A stretch of 64,000 nt of DNA, taken from assembly GCA_035308025.1 (NCBI GenBank), contig DATGHL010000053.1, forward strand, positions 109,787 to 173,786, in the 5' to 3' direction. This document shows, piece by piece, positions 44,814 through 52,989 of the stretch. How positions within the stretch are numbered: position 1 is the stretch's first letter; each line of letters opens with the position of its first letter. The translations under genes were made by a program, and so were the position numbers. Below the pieces are notes generated by a model. It was not told the DNA's origin and did no database searches. It saw only the letters and a program-made list of their open reading frames with translations. This stretch comes from Candidatus Binataceae bacterium (GTDB lineage: Bacteria; Desulfobacterota; Binatia; Binatales; Binataceae).

Positions 44814-45223
44814 AAATCGCACTGGTGGTTTCGGACTTCAACTTCGACGTCACCTCCCTGATGCTCGAGCGGGCGCGGCGCCACGCGGAGTTTCTCGGCG
44901 CGGAGGTCAGCCAGGTCATCCATGTGCCCGGCGTTTTCGACATGCCGCTCGCGGTCAAGAAGCTGCTCAAGCGCAAGGACGTTGACGGCGTCGCGATCCT
45001 CGGCGCGGTGATCAAGGGCGACACCAATCATGACGAGCTGATCACGGCGCCGGTGGCGGGCGCCGCGGTCAACCTGGCGCTGCAGTTCGACAAGCCCATC
45101 GGCCTGGGGATCACGGGTCCCGGGATGGATCGGATGCAGGCGCTCGATCGCATCGACAATGCCAAGAACGCGGTCGAATCCGTGGTGCGGCTGCATAAGC
45201 TGGTCAAGGAGATCGGCGACTAG
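44810..45223 (+). CDS. ribH: 6,7-dimethyl-8-ribityllumazine synthase, archaeal type
   Basis: A 137-residue riboflavin pathway enzyme. It starts at TTG 44810, overlapping the hisF stop, with AGGAG at 44799-44803. [17 protein letters not shown] opens the protein; [24 protein letters not shown] and GLGITGPG follow, the last two being the substrate and phosphate binding loops in the version seen in archaeal-type enzymes. It condenses the pyrimidinedione with dihydroxybutanone phosphate. Riboflavin supply fits the many flavin enzymes nearby. Confidence 0.92.
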   Translation: MKIALVVSDFNFDVTSLMLERARRHAEFLGAEVSQVIHVPGVFDMPLAVKKLLKRKDVDGVAILGAVIKGDTNHDELITAPVAGAAVNLALQFDKPIGLGITGPGMDRMQALDRIDNAKNAVESVVRLHKLVKEIGD

Positions 45224-45387
45224 CCACGCAGGTGGAGCTTGGCTGTCGCTCCGCCAACTAAGAATTTTGACGCAGCTCCAGGGGGCGGGCGAGTCCGCGA
45301 GCCGCGGCCTTGGTCAAGACTCGCCTGCTCGATTCGGCGCGCGGCGCGCCTCCGCTAGTGTCCTGTGCAAAAATGCGTCGGTGCGGA

Positions 45388-45416
45388 TTGAGGATTCGTG
45401 AGGCGGTTCCTATACT
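45388..45416 (+). promoter_or_regulatory. sigma70-type promoter of the MerR-TPR gene
   Basis: TTGAGG (45388-45393) and TATACT (45411-45416) are separated by exactly 17 bases. The predicted transcription start (about 45422-45424) coincides with the first GTG of the coding region, so the mRNA would be leaderless. Confidence 0.5.
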
Positions 45417-45423
45417 CGATGCC

Positions 45424-46260
45424 GTGGTGGTGAATACGGGCGAGGGCGGGACGGCGCGCGCGCAAACGTTTTCGACGCGCGCGGCTGCGCGGATTCTCGC
45501 CGTCTCTCCCGATCGCATCCGCTATTGGGTCAAACATCAGCTCGTGAGCCCTGCGGCCAAACGCGGCCGCCGTCATCGCTTCGCTTTCAACGACCTCCTC
45601 CTGATGCGGATGGCGAAGGAGCTGCTGCCGAGCCGCGCGCATCTGAAATCATTTCGGCTGCGCTTCGACGGCATTGCCCGTTATTTCGGTGCGCGCCGGC
45701 CCCTCACCTCGCTCAATCTGCGAAGCGAGAATGGGCAAATCCTGGTGCGCGACGGCAATCTCGTATTCGAGGCGGAGAGCGGGCAGTTGCTGCTCTGGCC
45801 CGCGGGCGAACGGCCGACCGGCAAGATCGAGGATGGCTTCGGGCCGGCGCGCCTGCGCGCCCGCTTTGAAGAGGCGCGGCGGCTCGCCGAGTCCGATCCG
45901 CTGCGCGCGCTGATGCTCTACAACGATCTTATCGGGCGCGAGCCGCGAAACTTCGAGGTCCATCTGCAGATGGCGGCGCTGCTCGAGCGTGAGGGCGATC
46001 TCGTCGGCGCGATGCGCCATCTACACGGCGCCGCGATGCTCGTGCCGGCCAACGCCGAGGTCCATCTGCGCCTGGGTTTGCTCCAGCGCAAACGCGAGGA
46101 ATTCGAGCTCGCCTTGCAGAGTTTCCAGCGCGCCACTGAATGTGATCCGCTGGTCGCCGAGGCCCATCGCAACCTCGTCGAGCTCTACGAACGGATCGGG
46201 CGCAAACGCGACGCCCTGCGCCACCTCAGCACACTCCATCGCCTCAGCCGCGACAACTAA
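45424..46260 (+). CDS. MerR-like regulator fused to TPR repeats
   Basis: About 278 residues if translation starts at the GTG triplets 45424-45432. An N-terminal MerR-type winged helix-turn-helix (FSTRAAARILAVSPDRIRYWV, then HRFAFNDLLLMRMAKELL) is followed by a middle region of about 90 residues. At least three tetratricopeptide repeats form the C-terminal half (ALMLYNDLIGREPRNFEVHL, AMRHLHGAAMLVPANAEVHL and a third). TPRs usually bind partner proteins, so this may sense a protein rather than a metal. An earlier GTG (45310) or ATG (45373) in the same frame is possible but would place the promoter inside the gene. Confidence 0.75.
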   Translation: MVVNTGEGGTARAQTFSTRAAARILAVSPDRIRYWVKHQLVSPAAKRGRRHRFAFNDLLLMRMAKELLPSRAHLKSFRLRFDGIARYFGARRPLTSLNLRSENGQILVRDGNLVFEAESGQLLLWPAGERPTGKIEDGFGPARLRARFEEARRLAESDPLRALMLYNDLIGREPRNFEVHLQMAALLEREGDLVGAMRHLHGAAMLVPANAEVHLRLGLLQRKREEFELALQSFQRATECDPLVAEAHRNLVELYERIGRKRDALRHLSTLHRLSRDN

Positions 46261-46401
46261 TGGACTGTAACAACTGAAACAATAGTAGGATACTCGGGTG
46301 CATCGGTAACACGGTTGTTTTGTCGAAAATGGCGGATGCGGAACTCCGTCAGCGCGCCGTGATTGCGGCCGATGGCGCGCAGCGTTTGACATCACTGCGG
46401 G
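46261..46401. other. intergenic region
   Basis: No gene seen. It marks the left border of the degraded accessory zone. Confidence 0.35.
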
Positions 46402-47330
46402 CTATGCGCAGTCGGAAAGGAGCCTTCGTATAGAAAGTCCCGCAGGGGCAAGGTTTTCCGTGACTGCGGTTTCGGCAGCAGGAAACAGAGGATTGCCCGG
46501 CGACCAAAGCTCGATGCTGTCCGAATGCTGCTCGTAGTAAGCTGCGTCAGTCGTGACGCGGAATTGCCCGGGCTTTCCGGGTGCGAGATAGCTGTGCTCG
46601 CGAGCGCCCATTGACTAGATTTCGATTCCGGGCGGCAGCACTCCAGGCCCCCGGATAACGAGGTCGAGGTCATCGAGCGAAAGCGTTGGCAGCGCGCGCT
46701 CCGGTTCGATGAAATCTTCGTCAATTGCTGCGACGTTTACATCTCGTATGCAAACGGATCAAACTCTTCGAAGGCGTGGTCGGGCGGCTTCAACCGATAT
46801 TGGCGCGGCTGCCGAGCCTCATCGGCGAAACCGTGCTGCTTAGGCACGCAAGCGATCCGCAAAGCAGGCGAAACCTCGCCGACAGAATCGACGCCGAAGC
46901 GAAGACCGCACGCATAGGATTCCAGGGGAGGTCATAATTCATGAGTGCGCCGCAGAATTGAAAATTGAGTCCTTCCGCGGCCGCGTCCGAGCAGACGAGT
47001 ACGTCGGCCTTGCCTTCTCGGAATCGCCGCTTGATGTCGTCGTGCGAGACCGTCCGCCATGTCCCATCTGGATCACGGATTTCGCCGCCGCGGCCGGAAA
47101 AGCAGATCACGCGCAGGTCGCTGTCGCGCGCCCGCTCCGCGCGAATGAAATCCATCGTGTCCGTGTATTGCGTGAAGACCATCACTTGCGCGTACCCGTC
47201 TACGCGCAGATCGGCGAGCACCCTCTTCAGCTCTTCAATCTTGCTATCGGGCGGCAACTTGCGCACGTGCGAATAGGGTCTCGATCTCCGCCCGCTCCTG
47301 CACTGCGAGTCCCTCGCGCTCACGCGCGAT
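46402..47330 (-). pseudogene. SNF2-type helicase, degraded C-terminal part
   Basis: Pieces of one helicase are readable on the minus strand in several frames. From the right they are: VQERAEIETLFA, PPDSKIEEL, VMVFTQYTDTMDFIR, VICFSGRGGE, DVLVCSDAAAEGLNFQFCG and MNYDLPWNPMR (motifs V-VI), where the expected VEQRIGRIDR is replaced by shifted sequence. Further on come FEEFDPFAYEM, LSLDDLDLVIRGPGVLPPG followed by an in-frame TAG, and AREHSYLAPGKPGQF. The N-terminal ATPase half is missing. At least two frameshifts and one stop are needed, so this is a decayed gene. Confidence 0.8.
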
Positions 47331-47661
47331 GCAGGAGCTCCAGCCGATCCTCGCCTCACTCGGACGCGGCGCCGAAGCCTTCGCCCAGCGGGCGCTGTAT
47401 GGCTCTCCCGCCGACATGATCGCGCAGCTCGAGCCCTATATCGCGCGCGGCCTCGATAAATTCGTGCTCTGGCCGGTGGCCGAGCCCGAGGCCTGGGCCA
47501 ATCAGGTCGAGCTCATCGGCCGCGAAGTCCGCGACCCACTACACCCGCCACCCCCCGCGCCGCTAGCATTGAGCGATCGAAGCGTTGCCTCGTGGCAGGC
47601 CGTTTATACGCGGCCGCGCATAGCGCCTGTCGGGAACGCTGGTGTCGCGCCGAGCCTATGA
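47331..47661 (+). pseudogene. luciferase-like monooxygenase, C-terminal fragment
   Basis: Up to about 47535 the frame encodes the end of a luciferase-like monooxygenase (ALYGSPADMIAQLEPYIARG, LDKFVLWPVAEPEAW, QVELIGREV). This is the usual last helix and dimer region of that family. The beginning is missing; the fragment abuts the helicase remnant at about 47330. The last 40 residues are Pro/Ala-rich read-through. It is a third member of this superfamily in the window, but it is non-functional. Confidence 0.65.
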
Positions 47662-47871
47662 AAGCTTGATACGTCACTTTTACTTTTGATACGCGCAGCC
47701 TTTTGACAAGTCGGCTTCTGAGCACGATTCAAACACTTTGCTTTTTCCGTTTGCAATAAGAAACGGTGTTGTGCGAGTGTTGAACCTTAGTGCTGCTTAA
47801 TGATTCAGAAAGAAACCATTCGGTCTATATCGTGAGTTGAGAACCCAGAGGCGGAATTAAGGAGGACGATT
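47662..47871. other. intergenic region with lower GC
   Basis: No gene. A perfect TTGACA lies at 47703-47708, but no good -10 stands 16-18 bases downstream (GATTCA). An AAGGAGG Shine-Dalgarno at 47859-47865 belongs to the next gene. Confidence 0.35.
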
Positions 47872-48404
47872 ATGGAAGGAAACGTCTCTGCGCAACGCCA
47901 CTTGAGCGCTCCTTCTCCAGCGAGTGTACCGCATGGATCCACTGAGGTAGCCAGAGCGCGGTCCGAAGTAGACGGCGCTCGGCGGGCCAGCACTAGAGAT
48001 GGCAGGCAGGCATCACCCATGCCTATCGGCATCTTAGCCGCAACTGGAATGGGACAACCTCGGCAGATTAAACTGACTACCCAGAGTCAGTTGGCCACCC
48101 TGACATTGTTCAGCCAGGACCAAATAGTCCTTCGCTAATACATCGGACCCCTGATCTGGCAAGAGCGCAACCCGCGGCAGGCTGCGCCCCATCGGCTAGC
48201 GGCGGAGATAGCAGGCGGGCATCTCCCGCGCCGGTTGGCCTTGTCGTGGCAACTGCAATGGGACAACCCGGGCAGACTACGACTACATCTCATAGTCGTT
48301 CAACCACAACTGGACGCTCAGCCGTTCGTCGGAAACTCAGAGAGCAGGAGTCCGACACCGCGCATCCCGAGACCTCGATGCGGAACAGCAGGAGAACGTC
48401 ATGA
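47872..48404 (+). CDS. Ala/Ser/Pro-rich tandem-repeat peptide gene with one frameshift
   Basis: ATG 47872 follows a perfect AAGGAGG at 6 bases. The first frame runs 88 codons to 48138. A second frame is open from 48072 to a TGA at 48402-48404 and carries a second copy of the same module. Reading one base back at the AAA of 48070-48072 joins them into one protein of about 177 residues. The module reads RQASPMPIGILAATGMGQP in copy one and RRASPAPVGLVVATAMGQP in copy two. The joined frame overlaps the next start codon as ATGA, and AGGAGA at 48389-48394 serves that start. I do not recognise a family. It could be a secreted or modified peptide, or a repeat-rich scaffold. The frameshift may be real, programmed or a sequencing error. 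Confidence 0.55.
47990..48285 (+). repeat. two-copy direct repeat, 209-base period
   Basis: GGCATCACCC...ATGGGACAACCT (48009-48060) recurs as GGCATCTCCC...ATGGGACAACCC (48218-48269). Start-to-start distance is 209 bases at both ends. The surrounding sequence (ACCT/GTAGCCAGAGC-like upstream, CAGA(T/C)TA downstream) is also similar. 209 is one less than a multiple of three, in line with one lost base in the first unit. Confidence 0.7.
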
Positions 48405-49055
48405 TTGGCTTCGCAAATCATTACAGGGCACAAGTTTGGATCGCTTTCCAATGGTTTGATCCAAACTGTCAAGGCGGTTCTGAACCCTTCCGCACCGAGG
48501 GTTGGTTTAACTTTCAACCCGGCGACAGCTCTTGGCTCAACATTTCGGAACTGGCCGATCTGCGACGTGTTGGATCAACCCACTTCTACTACTACGTCGA
48601 GGCAGCAGATGGGGCGGTATGGGCTGGCCCTTACGTGACCAATTGTCCTTCCAGCGCTTTCAACTGGTGCAACTATCAAAATGACCCGTCAACCCGTGCG
48701 CCTGGGTTTCGAGAGATAATTATAAGTAATACGCCTGATTATTCGATCAATTTAATACCTGGAGATCTGCAGCCTACAATCCAGGTGAGTACTGAAAAAA
48801 ATCAAGAAGGTGGCTGGGTGACTGTTACCGGCAATGGTTATGCGTCGGTAGGACGCCTACATTTATGCTGATAATTTGTTTGGTCGGAGCGGTCCATTGA
48901 ACATCGGTTCGGCCAGCGTCGATATTAATGGGTATTTTCAAACCGTTATCGACGCACGCTGTTGGCGCAATCAATTTGACATCGTCAATCTTCGAGCGGT
49001 AGACAATGTCACGCAAGGGTCCGCGACAGGTCAGACGTCGGCCTATATTTGCTAG
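48401..49055 (+). pseudogene. DUF1036-like protein plus Ig-like domain, frameshifted
   Basis: The first 140 residues resemble DUF1036-type proteins: MIGFANHYRAQVWIAFQWF, WFNFQPGD, FYYYVEAADGAVWAGPY and several Cys. An Ig/IPT-like start follows (GGWVTVTGNGYASVG). At about 48850 the frame is lost. One base less, or two more, continues as DAYIYADNLFGRSGPLNIGS, ASVDINGYFQTVID and on to a TAG at 49053-49055. The corrected protein has about 217 residues. No signal peptide is seen. It overlaps the repeat-peptide gene by four bases, so the two are translationally coupled. GC is clearly lower than in the flanking regions. Confidence 0.65.
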
Positions 49056-49309
49056 CCCTACAAATCGCTCGCGGAGTGCCTATAACGAGGCGCGGCTATC
49101 TGAATTCGGCCACAAAATGGACATATCCTCACTTAAATACCTAAAAACCGAACGAGACTCTCGCAGCCGCATCTCTAGTCTTCATGAAGCCCATTTTCTT
49201 TGCGCGTAGCGGCCGGTCGTATCTCCACACGCAATCGCCAAGCGCGCTTGCGCCTAAGCCTGCTAAAACAGATGAATCGCATGCCGACGCGGACCTACAC
49301 TTAATACTA
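49056..49309. other. intergenic region in the accessory zone
   Basis: About 250 bases without a gene I can support; composition is below the window average in GC. Convergent gene ends flank it. Confidence 0.35.
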
Positions 49310-49622
49310 CTACGGCTGAATTGCTACGAGCCGAGAAGTATTTACATCTACACGATAGCCTGCGTGGAACTTCAATGGCTCCTTGTGATGGAGGACTGCG
49401 AATTTCTGTTTTCCCTCTTTAGGAGCAGCAAATTTGAGCGCCACCTCCTCCATGCGTTTCTGCGTAGGCGGCGTACCTGGTTCGATTGTTACAAATTGAT
49501 GTGTATGGATAATTCTTCCACCCACTCTTAGGATCATAAACGATGACCGTATTAACTAGTGCGGCCGCCATCATCCCGACGCCAACGGATCCGACACCGC
49601 TGTGAACTTGCTGCTTTGTCAT
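49310..49622 (-). pseudogene. small membrane protein of unknown function, frameshifted
   Basis: The start ATG at 49622 (MTKQQVHSGVGSV) follows GGGGGTGAGAAG. A hydrophobic segment (VGVGMMAAALVNTVIVY) comes early. At about 49530 the frame with good protein character changes: RVGGRIIHTHQFVTIEPG, KRMEEVALKFAAPKEGKQKF and HAGYRVDVNTSRLVAIQP are in another frame that stops at 49310. One indel joins both into about 104 residues. I know no family for it. It starts 4 bases after the upstream gene's corrected stop. Confidence 0.45.
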
Positions 49623-49626
49623 CTTC

Positions 49627-50012
49627 TCACCCCCAAATTTCGACAGTTCCAATTGCACTTGCATCCATGTCTCGTAGGCGTAGGGCAAAGGTGACTTCTA
49701 TAAAGTCCGGTCCCCATTTCGCTGACCACCACGATCCAAAATCCCACAGAGCATTTTCAACATGTTCAATGATCGAGCACCGTCGGGAGTTGCCCTGATC
49801 CAGCCGCTAACTCCAGCAAACGCAAATGATTCGCCGCTATGATTATTCACAAACTGAAGTAGAGGAGTAGCGACGATCCAAGAAGGACCAAACCCGTTGA
49901 TTGTTAAAGCTGCTGATCCGCCATCGTTATCACCACTTCCGCCGTAGGTGTTCCATCGCTTTGAGTCATACTCGTCTTCCTTTATCAGGTTGACCAACTT
50001 TTCCCTTTGCAT
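49627..50012 (-). pseudogene. small protein of unknown function, frameshifted
   Basis: From ATG 50012 (MQREKLVNLIKEDEYDSKRW; an ATG at 50039 is also in frame) the product has a Gly/Asp-rich loop and ALTINGFGPSWIVATPLLQF. At about 49760 the frame with protein character changes, giving LWDFGSWWSAKWGPDFIEVT, FALRLRDMDASAIGTVEIWG and a TGA at 49627. The corrected length is about 128 residues. The small gene downstream starts immediately after, so both form one unit. No known family recognised. Aromatic, beta-rich composition suggests a compact soluble or secreted protein. Confidence 0.45.
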
Positions 50013-50258
50013 CCTAGCCCTGGCTAGATGGGATAGCAAACACGCGCTGCGAGTGTTGCACCCTCTACTCAGCGGACGAGACTTGGAGCGCGAGAATCGT
50101 TAACCACTTCATTTCGAGCAGTGTCTCAGGGATCACTCATCTTCGCGAAGGCTAAGCAAAGCCGGAGGTCGAGCGCGAATGTCTCGAGGTTCGACATGCT
50201 ATTTTGCCGTTTTGTCAATCCATCACTTACACAAATCGAATGGAGAAAGACACAAACC

Positions 50259-50700
50259 ATGACCGTCACCAAAACCACCACCGCGACCGAGGGCTGCGAT
50301 CTCGTTCTGACGCGCATCATCGACGCGTCGCGCGAAAAAGGATTCGAGGTGTGGACTAGGCCGGAACTGGTGAAAGAATGGTTTGCACACGCGCCGTGCA
50401 CAACTCCCGTTGTTGAACGGACGAACGTCCTACCGGCTCCAGTCTGATCATCTACGTGGCCCCAACGGCAATAAGTTTCCAAATCCGCGTGTCTATCTAA
50501 CAGTTGTCAAGAATGAGCGCCTTGTATATACCCATGCCTATACCAGGGCGTGGGGGCCAATGGGAAAGCCCTTTATGACTGTAATCCTCACGTTCGAGGA
50601 GCATGCGGGAAGCACAAAATATACGGCGCGGGTTCGTCACTGGACCGTGGCTGATCGCGAAGCTACGGAGCAACTCGCCGCGCTCGTCGAGAAGCGCTAG
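50259..50700 (+). pseudogene. SRPBCC (AHSA1-like) protein, degraded
   Basis: The beginning (MTVTKTTTATEGCDLVLTRI, IDASREKGFEVWTRPELVKE, WFAHAPCTTPVVE) and the end (FPNPRVYLTVVKNERLVYTH, KPFMTVILTFEEHAGSTKY, TARVRHWTVADREA) match the AHSA1 branch of the START/Bet v1-like fold. They lie in different frames. Between ADREA and EQLAALVEKR about a dozen residues usual in the family (a FHEGW-type segment) are deleted. Two or more indels make this a pseudogene. Confidence 0.75.
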
Positions 50701-50842
50701 GGGGAGCGTTCAGGCCTACTACTCTCTGATAGTATAACGCTACTTTGTGTCATTCTCAGCCCTTCGGCCTTGAGGGTAAATTCCGCGTTCGCTGCCCCCG
50801 AATGGGGACAGCGAAGAATTCCGGATCTGTTTCTCCACTGCT

Positions 50843-52861
50843 TCACAGGGAAGGTTCATCCTCGGCCTCTTGCAGTGTCGCCGTGGGCAGCACATTCGCG
50901 TCGAGATCCTCGAGGAAGCGCGAGACCCGCCCCATCACGTGACCGAGCTGCCGATCCATCATGTAGATTGGGTAGCTGATATAGAGTTCGTCGCGCGCAC
51001 GCGTGCTCGCCACGTACATCAGGCGCCGTTCCTCTTCGAGCTCATCGGGCCGCACGCTCATCGGACCGGGGAAACGCCCGTCAGCCGCCCAGATAAGAAA
51101 GACCACGCGCCATTCGAGGCCCTTGGCCGAATGGATCGTGCTGAGCGTCACGTATCCTTCCTCCGGCTCGATCGCGAGCACGTCGCCGATTGAGTCGTTG
51201 GGCGGTTCGAGCGCCATGTCCGCCAGCATCGATTCGAGGCTGCGATAACGCTCGGCGAGACTCTGGAAATGCTCGAGGTCGCGCTCCCGCTTTGGGTAAT
51301 CGTCAGGGTAAGCCTCGCGCATGATCGGCGTATAGTACTCGACCACCTGCGCGAGTTGGTCGGCAGGCCGCAGGCCATCACGCAGTTCGGCGAGCAACTT
51401 CGCCAGCCGGACGCAGCCCTGCGCCGCCGCTTGTATACGCGGACCGAACGTACCCGCCGCCCGCACCAGCGCTGCCTCCGGGACGGCCTCGCCGATAATC
51501 GCGTCAGTCAATTGATGCGCCCGCCGGCTGCCGACGCCCGCGATCAGCATCAGCGCGCGCATCCATGAAATCGCGTCGGCCGGGTTCGCGATTACCCGCA
51601 GATGCGCCAGCACGTCCTTGACGTGCGCGGTCTCGATAAACTTGAAGCCGCCGCGTTTGACGAAGGGGATGTCGCGGCGCTGCAATTCCAGTTCGAGGTC
51701 AAACGCGTGAAAGCTCGAGCGAAAGAGCACGGCGATTTCGCCGAGCGCGACGCCTTCCTCGCGCAACTCGAGGATGCGCTGCGCGACAAAACGCGACTGC
51801 ATATGCTCGTCCGCCGCGCGCACCAGGATCGGTCGCAGCTCGCCCTCCCGCCGCGTAAATAGCGCCTTGGTGTACTTCTCACTAGCCCGCGCGATCACTT
51901 CGTTGGCGACGTCGAGAATCCCTTGAATCGAGCGGTAATTCTCCTCGAGCTTGAGGACGCGGGCACGCGGAAAAATCGCCGGGAAATCCATGATGTTGCG
52001 GAAATTCGCGCCGCGAAATGAATAAATCGATTGCGCGTCGTCGCCCACCGCCATCACATTCTGATGCGTCGCCGCCAGCAGGCGCGCCAGCTCCGCCTGG
52101 ATGACATTGGTGTCCTGATATTCGTCGATCATGATGTAGCGATAGCGCGCCGAGAGCTGCCGTCGCGCCGACTCGTCGGCGCTCATGAGCTCGGCCAGTC
52201 GAAAGAGCAAATCGTCATAATCGAGCAGGGCGCGCGCGCGTTTGTACTCTTCGTAGGCCTGCGCGATCGCGATCAGCGCCTCGGCATGCTCGAGCAGATG
52301 GGGAAAATCCTGTTCGAGTTCCGACAGCAGCGCGCGATTCTTGTTGCGCGCCATGCTAATCGCTTCGGCGATCGTTCCCTTCTTCGGGAAGCGCCGATCC
52401 TTCGAGCCGAGTTCGAGCCGCGCGCGGATCAGATTGATCACGTCTTCCATGTCGCTGCGATCGAGAATCGTAAAGTTCGGCGCCAGCCCGATCGTCGATC
52501 CCATCTGCCGCAGCACCTGATTCGCGAACGAATGGAAGGTGCCGCCAGCCACGTGGCTGCCGCGTTCGCCGATCAACTGCTCGACCCGCCGCAACATCTC
52601 CTGGGCGGCCCGCCGGGTGAAGGTCAGCAGAAGTATCGCCCCGGGCGGCACCCCGCTCTCGATCAGTCGCGCGACCCGATAGATCAGCGTGCGCGTCTTG
52701 CCCGAGCCGGCGCCGGCGATCACCAGCAGCGGGCCGTCGCGATGCGTTACCGCGTCGAGCTGCTGCGCGTTAAGGACTTCGGCGTAGCGGATGCGGTAAC
52801 CGCGCTCGCCGCTTTCAGCGTTGGCGGGCGGGTTGCGCAGAGTGATGACCTTGTCCGGCAC
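50843..52861 (-). CDS. UvrD/PcrA/Rep-family DNA helicase
   Basis: Superfamily 1A 3'-5' helicase of about 672 residues from GTG 52861. NAQQLDAV (Q motif), GAGSGKTRTL (Walker A), TFTRRAAQEM (Ia), IMIDEYQDTN (II), GDDAQSIYSFRGA (III), LEENYRS (IV), TIHSAKGLEW (V) and LMYVASTRARDEL (VI) are all present in order. The C-terminus is shorter than in UvrD and lacks the Tudor-like tail. The frame is open 126 bases further upstream, but those codons cover the space used by the divergent gene's leader. TAGAAT stands 10 bases before the chosen GTG. It probably works in repair or replication restart. Confidence 0.9.
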   Translation of the reverse strand: MPDKVITLRNPPANAESGERGYRIRYAEVLNAQQLDAVTHRDGPLLVIAGAGSGKTRTLIYRVARLIESGVPPGAILLLTFTRRAAQEMLRRVEQLIGERGSHVAGGTFHSFANQVLRQMGSTIGLAPNFTILDRSDMEDVINLIRARLELGSKDRRFPKKGTIAEAISMARNKNRALLSELEQDFPHLLEHAEALIAIAQAYEEYKRARALLDYDDLLFRLAELMSADESARRQLSARYRYIMIDEYQDTNVIQAELARLLAATHQNVMAVGDDAQSIYSFRGANFRNIMDFPAIFPRARVLKLEENYRSIQGILDVANEVIARASEKYTKALFTRREGELRPILVRAADEHMQSRFVAQRILELREEGVALGEIAVLFRSSFHAFDLELELQRRDIPFVKRGGFKFIETAHVKDVLAHLRVIANPADAISWMRALMLIAGVGSRRAHQLTDAIIGEAVPEAALVRAAGTFGPRIQAAAQGCVRLAKLLAELRDGLRPADQLAQVVEYYTPIMREAYPDDYPKRERDLEHFQSLAERYRSLESMLADMALEPPNDSIGDVLAIEPEEGYVTLSTIHSAKGLEWRVVFLIWAADGRFPGPMSVRPDELEEERRLMYVASTRARDELYISYPIYMMDRQLGHVMGRVSRFLEDLDANVLPTATLQEAEDEPSL

Positions 52862-52989
52862 GACGCCGTCGATTCTAGCACCACGACTGGGCTTTTGCCG
52901 GGGCACTAAGGCTGTTCGGCGATGGGCTGGAGTTTTTGAATTCCAGCGACTAGAGCTAGTCCCAAGCAATCGGAGGAGAGAACGCAATC

